From the NCBI GenBank assembly GCA_019614645.1, contig JABWDB010000013.1:3896501-3960500 (forward strand): DNA of 64,000 nt. The letters run 5' to 3'. Below, in pieces: positions 37,448-48,326 of the stretch; the stretch's first letter is position 1, and each line of letters begins with the position of its first letter. Below the pieces are notes generated by a model that saw nothing but the letters and a program-made list of their open reading frames with translations, was not told the origin of the DNA and did not search any database. The DNA is from Stratiolaelaps scimitus. Its lineage: Eukaryota > Arthropoda > Arachnida > Mesostigmata > Laelapidae. Position numbers and translations under genes: made by a program.

Positions 37448-37499
37448 GCAACTTAATTGATCTTCGTTCAAGTGCAACTTAATTGATCTTCGTTCGAGT
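37448..37499 (+). repeat. 26-bp tandem duplication
   Basis: Two adjacent 26-bp units (37448-37473 and 37474-37499) begin GCAACTTAATTGATCTTCG and differ at one base. It is a recent local duplication just downstream of the hairpin at 37410. Confidence 0.9.
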
Positions 37500-38286
37500 C
37501 AAGTCAAGTTAACTGTGTGCTTGTCGACATGACAAGTCAAGTTTGCACAACATCCTTACATTATTCGGTACTATAAAGTACATCAGATTGTTAAACGCAT
37601 AGTACTACCAGAACTAAAGCCCCATAATGCATCCACAGTTTCCTCGCTTGTTTTACAATATATATACATATGTTTATCTCCAGAGGGTTGTCCTGAATTT
37701 TAGTTCTCCTCGGGAGTGCGCTCTTTGTCTACCATCCAAGATTATTTGAGAGGGGGAGTTATTTCCAAAGTGAGTTCGGTTCTATAACGCTTTTCCTAGT
37801 CCCAAAAACCACAGCGAAATTATAGAGTGAAATTCTGCAAATTAGACAGTGGGAACTTGGTTGCCTCGATTTTGAACCTTGCCAAACGCAGATAATCTTT
37901 GGAGTCCTTTACCATCATTGTTTATCTGTGTGTGGATTTTTGCCAGATTTGGGATCGGTGAAATCTAGGGCGAGGATACGTTGAGCTAAAGCACGTAGGA
38001 AACATGATGCAAAAACTTTCCTCTGGTAGATTTTGAACCAGGACGATGCACCAAGGTCTGCAAGGCCTTAACAAAATTCACGAACCGACGATGGTTACCT
38101 TTCAGAGAACTCAGACAAAAACTTATGGGTGGCGTAGCAACCGATCATTTAACGTCATACAAATTTGGAATGAACAATTAGCTGTTTAGGTCTAAACCGG
38201 TTAAAATTGACCACAATCCGTCAATAGGAAGAGAGTTGGAGGACAAAGGTAGTCCTCAAGTGAGCTCAAGGAGTTAAAACAATTCG

Positions 38287-38514
38287 TGACTTGGACTGGA
38301 AACACCTTGGGTATCGTCTGTATTACCCTGATCTTACTCCTGCTGGCGACCACTTGTTCAGATCGATGGCGAACTATTTTGGCAGAAAAAAATCAACTTT
38401 CGAGTGATTGTCAAAGACGAGGTCGTTTCGTGTTTTTGCTTCGAAAAAGTATTCATTTTACAAAGCTGGCACATAACCGATGAATCAGAACGTTGGGGCA
38501 AAGCGATGGAAAGA
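38287..38514 (+). pseudogene. Mariner-family transposase C-terminal fragment (decayed)
   Basis: The frame from 38287 reads DLDWKHLGYRLYYPDLTPAG, then DHLFRSMANYFGRKK, up to a TGA at 38405. YYPDLTP-GDHLFRSM corresponds to the mariner block around the third catalytic Asp of the DD34D triad (YSPDLAP-DYHLFRSM). After a frameshift at about 38402-38407 the homology continues as VKDEVV then ERWGKAME, matching the usual VK-AV and ERW-K-I tail. The N-terminal helix-turn-helix and first two catalytic Asp regions are not found upstream, so the copy is truncated and inactive. It lies in the Ig intron on the host-gene strand. Confidence 0.75.
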
Positions 38515-38988
38515 ACTTCGATGATAAAGAAACGCGAAATGATGCTCCTGCACGCGTTGCAACCTGAATGTAAAAATATTTGCACAACCATCCGAATAAC
38601 CTTATATATTTATATCTATAGTCGCTCTGGAATCTCTCTGTTGTCTCTATTTAGAATCGTCCTGTCTTTACCACAATAGATACAAATTGATTAGAGGCTG
38701 TGGGTGGCGGTCATGTTTCAAATACCAGGTAACTCATAGTCGGATATAGATGCAGTCATCTCAACGAATAGGGGCTGCACTCAGATGTTAAAAGCCTGCC
38801 CTTATTCTCATGTACTAAGCCCAATCAATTTCGTGCACTGTCCAGCAATACGACGTTTCTCCCTTCCTATGCTTTAACGGTGTTATTTAAGGTAACCGTT
38901 TCGACAATCGCAACTGTACCATCGACAACTTTGTAATCGAATGAGAGTCACCTTTCGGATGCTCGTGTATTCGATGCTGTTTATTTGT

Positions 38989-39350
38989 GATGGCAACTTT
39001 TTGAGAGTGACCGCCACAAGTGTTACCGTGTGGGGATATAGCTCAGTGGTAGAGCATTCGACTGCAGATCGAGAGGTCCCCGGTTCAAACCCGGGTGTCC
39101 CCTTCGTTTTTCGAGAATGAAAAGCATTATTTTTCTCTAAAATCATCATCCCAATACGGTTCTATAATAGTTCTAAACAGGATAAATACGTAGGTGCGCA
39201 TCCGTAAACGATATGAAATGGTGTGCATTAGACCTTCTAGTTTATTCGACCTCCGTTACTGCCCTGTAACAGAATGTGTATGATTTACAAAACATTCGAT
39301 AATAGTTAGACGGATTTCTATTTTATGACGAAACATCGATCTTTTACTGT
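38989..39350 (+). repeat. Duplicated tRNA-Cys segment, copy 1
   Basis: About 360 bp matches 41394-41737: 43 bp of 5' flank, the tRNA, and about 245 bp of 3' flank. The tRNA is identical in both copies while the flanks have diverged by many substitutions and small indels. The pattern suggests an old segmental duplication, with the tRNA kept by selection or conversion. Confidence 0.85.
39032..39103 (+). tRNA. tRNA-Cys (GCA)
   Basis: A complete 72-nt cloverleaf. The acceptor stem GGGGATA pairs with TGTCCCC and the discriminator base is T, as expected for tRNA-Cys. The D arm contains box A (TAGCTCAGTGGTAG). The anticodon loop is CTGCAGA with anticodon GCA at 39064-39066. The T arm contains box B GGTTCAAACCC. 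CCA is not encoded and there is no intron, as is usual for this nuclear gene. A T4 Pol III terminator follows at 39107-39110. It lies within the large Ig intron on the same strand. Confidence 0.98.
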
Positions 39351-40096
39351 TGAAAGATGCATTTGCTTTCCGTTATATGTTAATTGTTGTAAATATTACT
39401 ATACTCCTTGTTATTCAATGTTGTAATTACCTTGAGATTTAGTATACATATATACGGGTAACGCTATTCAACACGCTGTGTGCCATATCACGAGAGCGAT
39501 ACCTAGAGCATCAGGTGTAGACTCAGCAGAGGTAAGGCGAAATTCCGGTAAAGAACTCTATAACTGCCCGAAATTGCAACGAGAATTCGGAGCAGAGTCC
39601 TCTCCGACACATAGAAATGTTCCAGCACCAACAAACGAATTCGTCACTAACAGCCTCGTCAACATAATACCGACCTATTTTAACCAGTCATGATTCTAAT
39701 AAGATATTTTTTTCGAAGAACTAAGAATAAATGGCAAATTACCTGAACAAACTATTTGGGCATAATTTGTTACTGTCTGCTCAAAAATACCAGTATCGTA
39801 TCAGTGATGACGACTCAGGTAGGATATTCGACGGCTGCACTGAATGCGAAGACGTTCAATATTTACTCCAGAAGAAAATATGTGCCGAATGTGGATATGT
39901 GGACTTAAACATCCACGTTTATGAAGAAGCACTTGTCACAAGTCATATATAGTCACATTCGACAGTTGGAGTTTCTCAAAAGCACATCAACCGCCATTGG
40001 CTAGCCCATGTGAAGTTTTATGAAGTTAAAGCTGATAAAGTTTTTTTACAAAAAAATTTAGGAACCAAAATTTACCTCCGCCTTCGTGTGATCTTC
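39351..40096 (+). other. AT-rich sequence between tRNA copies, with unassigned small ORFs
   Basis: Two successive plus-strand frames are open, at 39478-39693 (71 codons) and 39731-39952 (ATG start, 73 aa). The second has a CTEC and a CAEC pair (residues about 36-54) reminiscent of a small zinc-binding knuckle, but the spacing fits no family I can name. They may belong with the longer frame at 40097. Confidence 0.25.
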
Positions 40097-40489
40097 ATGG
40101 TCAAAGTCACTGGTACAGAGACTGACCAGTCGAAAAATCACAAACCACACCTACTCCCGAATTTTCCAAAACATAACAATCCGTCCTTTCGTCTGCATGA
40201 GCCAGAACGTACAACAGTTCCAATGAACTATCTCAACCACTCTCAAGTAAATACGCCACGAACAAAAAAGAGGTATGCAATTAAATCGGTTAACATTGAA
40301 CAGGTGAAAAACGTATATTTCATACCCTTCTCATTAATGGTGACATTGAGGACTGAGACCGGCTCCAACGTTACCTGGAAAACGTTTGGATCTTCCACCT
40401 TACACTCCGTATTTTTCAATTTAAAAGCCGCTAATATGCAGAAGTTGAAATTGCCGAGGATAGTCCCTTTGATTATCCCAACTCGGTAA
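40097..40489 (+). CDS. Hypothetical ORF, 130 aa, unassigned
   Basis: ATG at 40097, stop at 40489. The frame is open further upstream to 40010. An open frame this long in AT-rich DNA is notable. The sequence is basic, with Lys/Asn/Thr-rich parts and no signal peptide or recognised domain. It sits between the two duplicated tRNA-Cys segments. It could be a relic of a mobile element, a small intron-nested gene or chance. Confidence 0.2.
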   Translation: MVKVTGTETDQSKNHKPHLLPNFPKHNNPSFRLHEPERTTVPMNYLNHSQVNTPRTKKRYAIKSVNIEQVKNVYFIPFSLMVTLRTETGSNVTWKTFGSSTLHSVFFNLKAANMQKLKLPRIVPLIIPTR

Positions 40490-41138
40490 AGAAAAGCACA
40501 CATGAAACTGTTATGTGGTTAAAACATGTACCGCACTGTCACACGCACTGGATGAGTAAGGTTAACACTCCATGGAACAGATTCGAAGAATCGTTTAGGC
40601 CTGTGCGTTGAAGCAAAAACACATCTCGAAATAAAACATGATGCACAATCAGTTTTTTGTGAAACTCGACCTTGTCGTTTTAACGAGGCTAGAAGCTGAA
40701 CTAGATCGTCTACTCCATGCCCTCGTACTGGAACTTCATCATTCACAATATGCTGTATTTGCCGTTCTCATCAGGAAGTCCGGTTAAATCGGACTCCGCG
40801 CAGATTATAAAACCGTTCTAAACGATACACTGAAAGAACACCACTCTATTTACCAATACCAGACGATGCAACTCCGCAAAATGTATCAGAGTTAAGCTCC
40901 TTGTTAGGTATGGTAAACCTAAATAGATTCTAAAGTGCTAAATTATTCTGCAATATTTGTACCTGATATGAAAATACCTAGAACACCTCTGACTGTCGAG
41001 GTCAATCGGAATCCGACAACCTATGCCTTCGTTAGAGGTTACTGTAAGTGGAGAAATCTAGGAAGATTGCGAGACAGAAATACTTGACTCTTTAAAATCG
41101 TTCCTACAAACTATCCTTACGAGAAGATAGCACAGTCA
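40490..41138. other. Intronic sequence, nothing identified
   Basis: No repeats shared with the rest of the window, no exon signals. Confidence 0.6.
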
Positions 41139-41255
41139 AAGAGGGGCAATGCCATCGCCTTCCTCCGACCTCAGCCCCGGTCCCAGCTAATCCCCCCCCA
41201 TACCCCCCCATAATCCCTAGAAATAATTCCTACTTACTGTATGTTTGAATAAATT
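41139..41255 (+). repeat. C-tract repeat family D, copy 3
   Basis: It shares GGCAATGCCATCGCCTTCCT, CATAATCCCTAGAAAT and TATGTTTGAATAAA with copies 1 and 2. The central C region is expanded and altered, with two C runs separated by ATA. Confidence 0.75.
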
Positions 41256-41393
41256 ATATCATACTAGAAAAATACTGGAGAAATGTTGTAAATACTACTT
41301 TTAGATTTAGAAAATTAAATTGAGTAAAGCTATCCGGCACTCCGTGTGTCATACAACCACTGAATCCTTCCTATTCTAGATCATGTTAGTTCA

Positions 41394-41737
41394 GATGGCA
41401 ACTTTTTGAGTAGCACGAGAGTGACCGCCACAAGTGTTACCGTGTGGGGATATAGCTCAGTGGTAGAGCATTCGACTGCAGATCGAGAGGTCCCCGGTTC
41501 AAACCCGGGTGTCCCCTTCTTTTTGTTTCTTTTTCTCTAAAATCATCACCCGAATAGTCACCATCCAAACAGAATAAGTAGATAGGTGCAGATCAATCTT
41601 CGCTACAAAATGGTGCACGTTAGACCTTTACATTAGTTAGACCTCCGACATCGCATTGTAATAGAATGTGTATGTTTTACAAAACTATTTACTAAGACAG
41701 ATTTTTATTTTATAAGGAAACATCTCGTCCATTGTTG
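41394..41737 (+). repeat. Duplicated tRNA-Cys segment, copy 2
   Basis: Homologous to 38989-39350. A 9-bp insertion (TAGCACGAG type) sits in the 5' flank between TTTTTGAG and AGTGACCGCC. The 3' flank shares TTTTTCTCTAAAATCATCA-type sequence, ATGGTG, GTTAGACCT and GAATGTGTATG blocks. Confidence 0.85.
41446..41517 (+). tRNA. tRNA-Cys (GCA), second copy
   Basis: Identical over all 72 nt to 39032-39103, with the same anticodon GCA, intact box A and box B, and T discriminator. It is followed by T5 runs suited to Pol III termination. The spacing between the two genes is 2.3 kb. Confidence 0.98.
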
Positions 41738-41789
41738 TGTTTATATACAGTATTCCATTTATTCTATCTACAATATATTAAATAAGATA

Positions 41790-41836
41790 GCTTAAGCATT
41801 GTGAAATTGCGGCTTCTTTAATAAATCAATAAAACT
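41790..41836 (+). mobile_element. SINE family A, copy 4 (3' tail only)
   Basis: Only the 3' tail is present: GCATTGTGAAATTGC and CTTCTTTAATAAATCAATAAAA, matching the ends of copies at 27961 and 49954. The heavy 5' truncation is typical of LINE-driven retroposition. Confidence 0.65.
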
Positions 41837-44068
41837 TACCTTACCTTATACCTATATAAATATTATATCCATTTATTATATCTGCAATCGTATTTCTATA
41901 CACACCTAAACATACCTGGGTAGGTAATGTCTTTCGCGAACGCCAGAAATACAGACGGTTAATTTTCTCAGTGTGAGGCGTGGATTTCGGATTTATTATA
42001 CAATACAGCCAACTCGTCTCTTCGTGTGTTCGAAGGTCGAAAATTCCTTGAAATATGTATTCCTGCTTCATATATATATATATATATAGAAAGGTTTTAA
42101 AGGGTCTCTGTTCGTCCTCATTGTTAAAAACTACTTTTTCCAGCCTGAGTGTAATATAAGAAGAGTCAATTTTATTCAATGCAATGCCCTGCCCTACACG
42201 GTACTCTATTCATCGAGTAGAGCAAATTTAATCGTTCGCCAGATGACTCTCACATCAATGTGCTCTCCAACTGTTTCCGAAATGATGACGTGGCTTAGTT
42301 TCGATCGATGGTCGTCTGAGCTGAAGGTCCTAATCTGTGTGTCCCCGTACTGTGTTGACGTTGTCAGCTTACGCTTTTGGAGTACTTCTACCCACGCGAT
42401 GACCGTACTGCTTGCTGGTGGACTGCCCGACAACCGGTGGCAGTGACAGCGCGTTGCCCGGAGACCGCGGATTTTCCCAGTGATAAAGGATTTACCACGA
42501 GATGCAACTGGCAATTGAACAGAAACTTTGTGGCCATTGCTTATGCTGCCTCGTCGAGCTGGTACAACAGTTGCGTACAGTGAACAACGAGGGTTTGGGA
42601 AGATTTTTGCATGACAGTATATTTTGTGGTTTTTTTTCGGTGACACTTTTATTTAAACTTAAAGTTGTAATATGGCTCTTATTTGGTCAAATAACGAAAA
42701 GACTCAGGCTTCCTGTTGATGTATAGTTTCCACAGTTTAGCTTTAAAAGCTAACAATTCGAATTGGATGCGAATTAACGCAAATGGAAACTTCTGATGAA
42801 ACGCTTATGTCTCATCATCTCCTCAAATTCTCTTTATTTTTTTGTTATTTGATATTCCTGAGTCCTCTGTGTAACGTTGTGCAAAAATGCGAATCAATCT
42901 CAGATGGAGCGTTTAATTTTACTTTAGGATATAATTAATGCAAAATGTTGGTTTTCTAACCTCATACCACCCGCACCTTATCAATTGAAGTCTAAAATAT
43001 TGACCTCTTGAATACAGCTTGATGTGTGCAACAGAGAATAGATGTATCTAGGGTAAACTTCTACTTTATTAAACATATAGTTTTTAGACCCTTACAGCTA
43101 TTATTACATGATTACAATACCGACAAAAGCTGTATCAATTTTGATTATTCTTTATGTGTAAGGGTAGTATAACGAGAAAGCATTCTGCTCAAATTGAGTT
43201 ATCTGCGAAAAAGCAGATCCATGCATAAAAATGTAAAAGCACGCAATGTTGTAGAGTGAATCAAAAGTACGAAATACAATTTTGAAGAAAAATCAACTTC
43301 CCCTATTTTGGCACAGAATCGAATATAGTGGTCATCCTTCGAAAACAATAGAAACATGTTGAAATAAAGGAGTGCGAAAACTGCAACGAGAAAATTGCAA
43401 TGAGATAACAACTCGTCAGGTTCTAACCCTTGCTAACCTATATTAACCTTCATCCGTATTAATTATAAGTTGAATAACATTAAATTGAGCAACAATTGTT
43501 ATGGTTAGATTACCTAGTTTCGAAATAACTAACTACTGTAACACTATAGTTTTAAGAACTGTAGAAGAGATCTTTGAACAAAATATAAGATCAGGTCATT
43601 ATCTATTACCAATTAGTTTATGTTCAATAGCAAGCAAGGGATCAAATAAAATAACAGGCTCATTAGCAATAACTCGAGTACTAACAACTAGCTATATAGA
43701 TTAAGTAGTCGAAGCTGTTTAATACAGATTTGCGAAGCCTAACTAGTTCCATTATTAAGATGCAGCTGAGGCAACCAACTTCCCAGATGAGAGATAGGGT
43801 GTTTCGTGCCACAACAGCTTGTCACGTTGTATATTGTCGCAGTATATCATGTGGTCACGTTATAGAGTTATCTGCTCATATTACTCTGAGCAAATACGTA
43901 CTTTTCAAAAAAATACCTGACGGTTATACCACTGATACTTTCGTCACCTTTTGTAAGATGTAACCCTTTTAATAATAACAACAATAATAATTATTTATAG
44001 AATTCTTATTATTTATCAATATGACAATGCGAAACTTGCGTTGGCTGAGTAGCACGGCACTAATTGTT
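41837..44068. other. AT-rich intronic sequence, no supportable gene
   Basis: A TA run lies at about 42069-42088. Short frames at 42206-42646 (minus), 43501-43704 and 43730-43963 (plus) are open and not recognised. No splice-bounded exon is evident. Confidence 0.5.
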
Positions 44069-44180
44069 GTAATAATAATAATACTATAATTTAAAAAATC
44101 ATCATAATAGAATAGAATAATTATATTAATATATTCTTGTTGTATTATGATGATTTTTTAAATTATAGTATTATTATTAC
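44069..44180. mobile_element. AT-rich palindrome with 38-bp near-perfect arms
   Basis: The left arm (44069-44109) and right arm (44143-44180) are exact reverse complements over 38 bp, except that the left arm has one extra AAT triplet. They are separated by 33 bp. The near-perfect match implies a recent origin or maintained structure. It fits a hairpin MITE or an snapback insertion. An RNA precursor hairpin is also possible. Confidence 0.75.
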
Positions 44181-46955
44181 TATAATTTAAAATATTGTGG
44201 CTGATTGTACCATATGTGTCAATCAATACCAATAATTGTGGTTGAAAGGTTCGAGATGAGTCTATTATAAATACAGATGAATTGCATCTTTTATGAGTTG
44301 TCCTGAGGTGCTACATGGGCTAGCGCGCGGAGGTCGGTGACTCCCGCGTTTCGGTCTGCCATTCAGTTAGACCTCTTATGTCTCTTATAGGCGATTTTAT
44401 ATGGCATTGCATCAAGGCAGTATGACATCGTACTGGACATATCCTGTTAGGCCAGAATTACTCCACTACAGCCAACTTCCAGTTATTAGTGCCGATCACT
44501 TAAGGTATTTCAAATAATCCAGCACTGAGTTGGCAAATGTTGGCCGCCTGGGCATTTTCCTTAAATGCAACTAAATATTAACATGTGCGAACTGTCAATA
44601 CTCATTTAGTTGAAAAAGAACTTCGTTATTTTAATCATCAGCATTCGAAAAACATCTCCTGACCTGCAGCTTCTCCTCTGTTGTGCTCACAAATTGATTG
44701 CTCTTTGCGATGACATATTCATATGAATAATATCTATCACAGCTCTGCTCTAAAACCGTAATCATATCCAACACAAGCATTGCACGCATAGAAATCTATC
44801 AGTGGAATAATATAAACGCTGAGGTGTGTATATCAGTGATGGCTTAGAGATAAATTCAGAGCAGTCATTACACCCACAGCGACTTGGCATTGAATTGTTG
44901 ATAGTAATATGATAATTATTAGGTTACATTCGATTTATTGAACGATGTATTGACTTTGCCAGCAGAAAGTCACGGATTTGATGCGAGAGGTCAATAATAG
45001 CTTTAATTTATTTGAGAAAAAAATGCAGTTAGGTGCAACCCGTGGTGGGTCTACGCCTCTTTCAGTATCAAGGATGATACGAGGATCTAGCACGTACGTA
45101 ATTTTAATGTAAGAAGCTAGATCATTAGAAGAGCAATTTTTTTTTTTTTTTTCGAGCTGACCCTCAGCTGTTCTCCTTTCTGACAGGGAGAAGAGCAATT
45201 TGAGGAGTCCAAGGTACGGCATTAAGTTGACTTCCATTAGGTCTGGCTGAATAAGTGAAGATTGCTTACGGAAATATCATGCAGGACGGACCAATTACAT
45301 CCACATACGACGGTGTGGAAGACAAGCATTTTGTGTAATCAAATTGCTTATTAACATTTATGAATAATCTGATTAAAATATACAGGGGTGCGCCATGTAT
45401 CCTTTATTAACATCTCATTATTCTAAAACAATTATACGTTAGATGCTTCGAAATAGCCCACAATATTTAATAATCTAACTCCTAGGAAGAAGATAGCTCA
45501 TCGGCATTCGATGAACTACAAAAGGATGAAAAGGTTTATGTTTGTCCCTGTTGAGATTGTAGTTCCATTAATGAACTCGACTTGAATCGTAGCTGCCATT
45601 AGTTGCAGCATCGGTGTAAGCAATGACCGACGTGCTATGTGGCACATAATAAGATCAATATCAAATTGGTAGCTCTTCAGATGATCTAACAAATGTAACC
45701 TGGTAATAATAAATAATAACAATAATTGGACGAATTTAATTAAACTACTTAGTTAAATGTAATTTAACTACTTAGTTTAAAACCACCAGTCGTTTATTAC
45801 AAAAACGACCGGGTCCGCTTTTAACACACTGTCGTATTCTATTATAACAAAAATGCAACTACTCAGACATAGCCACAAATTTTAGTCGGAACACTACAAA
45901 CAAACTTTGGACTGAAATTGATCAGGAAAATGAAAAACAGTTGATCAAAACATCTCGGTAAGGGAATCGCGTGGTTCCCACGTGCTTAAACGAGGGCGCC
46001 CCCTACGTCCTGCCGAAGGAGGCTATTCTTCCCTAAGGATCGGCGGGAGATTCAAGTGGGGACAATGAGCGCCCCTAGCGTCTACTCCTGAAACTAACAT
46101 GCCGCCAGGCAGTCTCGTGCGATCAGTGTTGTGCCGGCCCTCGCGCGAGCCACAGATGTAGGACCCGTTTACCCCGGCAGATGTTCCACCCCCGAAACAT
46201 ATCACTCTGATACCTGACAACTTTTCCACAACGCATATCATTGCATAGTCTTAATCCATATATATATTCATTATTATCATTACTCCTACGAACTGCTTGC
46301 ATTAACTCTCGTTGATGACCGTGACCCTGATCTCTGTTTGGCTGCGAAGCGGTTGCGCGGTTCCCACAACAAACTCCGGCACAACTAACTTTTGCTGCTG
46401 CGTTAGTTGACATAGTAAATCGTGGCCACTTAGGAGAACTTTCCGAGTGGATGCGGGTGACAAAGTTGAAACTACAGCTGTACACGCATACCCATAGAAT
46501 AAACTACTTTGGCAGGCGTTCAACAACTTGTGTGAGCCTTTGTCTCGCGACTGCAAACCGAAGCAAGCGGACTGAGATACCGCTATTCTGTGAACTTTGT
46601 AGGTGCACGACCCTTGTGTAGCTGTATGCTAGAAATACTTTTTGCAAGTCGATCAAGTTTGCGCCGACCAAACTGCAGTAAATTCACGTCGAACACGTAC
46701 GTGATATTCAGCGTTACGCTGTCCTCGAACCCGCGTGATTATTATTTTTGCCAATCAGTGAGGAGGCATACCGGGGATTTCTGTGCGATAGAAGAGCTGT
46801 GATTAGCTGGAGGCGTTTGATTGTCCGAAGTCGGTCTTCCGCGAAAGAACGTGCCCTTGTTGTGTGTTCTGGTGAATTTATTTGTGTGTCTGTGTGTGTG
46901 TGTGTCTATTACTGTCACCGCGCCCTGACGTTTCTCGTTGCGACTTCTGTTGCAG
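44181..46955. other. Intronic sequence, nothing firmly identified
   Basis: A 16-base T run lies at 45137-45152. A near-palindrome built on TTAAACTACTTAGTTAAAT-type sequence lies at 45738-45780. A GT run lies at about 46882-46902. The last bases before 46956 form a good acceptor. Confidence 0.5.
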
Positions 46956-47130
46956 CTGAAGAACATCAAGCCATCTCTGTCACACTCGTATCTCTCCATA
47001 AACGCTACCCAGGATGCGCAATACGCCTGCGAAGCGTCAAATCGCGTCGGACCCAATCACACGCTAGTGTCACAGCGAAAAGTCTACCACATCTTTGTGC
47101 CGATTACTACCAGACCCACGACAACAACAG
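46956..47130 (+). CDS. Immunoglobulin domain, second half, plus Thr-rich stalk (exon)
   Basis: The exon is 175 bp: 58 codons plus one base, bounded by TTCTGTTGCAG and GTACGT. It encodes SHSYLSINATQDAQYACEAS, then NRVGPNHTLVSQRKVYHIFV and PITTRPTTTT. SYLSIN is the E strand, and DAQYACEASNRVG is the F strand and F-G turn with the second disulphide Cys at codon 25. The Thr-rich end is probably an O-glycosylated linker. NAT and NHT are N-glycosylation sequons. Joined to 27768-27892, the Cys-Cys spacing is 43 residues, a little short for an I-set domain. The 3' border is phase 1, so more exons should follow downstream. None was recognised. Confidence 0.8.
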
Positions 47131-48326
47131 GTACGTAAGATTTCTTTTTTTGTAATATATGTGTATATATATATATAAATAGCAAATGAATAAGACTATC
47201 TTAAAGAGTAAGGGATCTTTGAATACATTTGTTTTCACTTTATGTCGCTTAGCTTCCTCGCCGTGGCTCAAACAGCTCAAACAGTTTAGTGACTGGAGAG
47301 CCAGGGACAGTGGATCCGATTCCGCCATAGGATACATATGTCTGTCAACAATATAGGGCGCACCAAATTGTGTGTCATCAAATTTGGTCGAAAGACGAAA
47401 AAACCTACGTCTGGTCGAAATATTGGTCGAAATAGTTCGTGCGGCCAAAATCAAAGATCGAAACGCCAAACAGAGATTTCAGAGGTTATTACCAATGATG
47501 TCTGGTTTTTATTCCTTTAATACGTAAAAAGAAAACACTGATATGATTTTTTGAATTATTATTATATACGCCGTTATTGATGAGAATTACAGACAGGGAA
47601 TTATAAGCTAGAATGTACATTTCGTAATTGTTGGCGAGCGAATTCACACTAATCAGATATCCACCATTATTATTTATTTCGGTATTTCATACATACATGT
47701 TTCCTTCTAGTATTGTATGAACCTTTGATATTACTTCAAATTATAAGAAATTCTCTCAAAACTTTTGACTATACTTAGAACGATAAGGCTAATCCATGCT
47801 AACGGGCAAAGTACACCTTGAATAAGTGGGTTCATTTATTTATTATTGAGATTAAAACTAGTAGTTGTAACGGTAGTACGCGAGTTACACAAGATCACCA
47901 ACGTTGAACTCGTCGTGTCAGAGTCGAAGTGTGTTTGGCAAGCTACAGAGTAGGTACATTAGTTCGCCGTCATCACGAAAAGACCACCCCATAAATGCTT
48001 TTAGTATAAACCACTTGAAGCCAGATTGTGCTTAATAAAACAGTTTATTGCACCTTCTTCCTAATGTGTCAGTTATCCACACATTGGTCTACACAAATCC
48101 AGATGTACCCCCCTCCCCCCTTTCGCAAGCAGCAATTTCAGCGACCAGCCCGGACCATTCAATAAATCGATTTTCTCAAAACTAATAATAATCGATTATA
48201 TCTGCATCCAACAGTGGCTGCTTAACTCTCCGATCCGAGGAAACTTTTCATCACATCAAAAGGATCAATTGTATGTGAAGTAATTTCAATTTCAATTCAC
48301 ACATGACACGAACGAGCAAACAGCAT
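47131..48326. other. Downstream intron sequence, nothing identified
   Basis: AT-rich sequence begins at donor GTACGTAAG (47131), with a TA run at about 47163-47178. No further exon is visible. Confidence 0.5.

Larger units (their letters stand above)
27893..46955 (+). other. 19-kb intron splitting the Ig domain
   Basis: Donor GTAAGC is at 27893 and acceptor TTCTGTTGCAG ends at 46955. Both are on the plus strand and the joined frame is phase 0. The length is 19,063 bp. The intron contains two tRNA-Cys genes, a mariner relic, SINE copies, palindromes and GC-rich blocks, annotated separately. A small in-frame exon hidden inside cannot be excluded. Confidence 0.65.
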
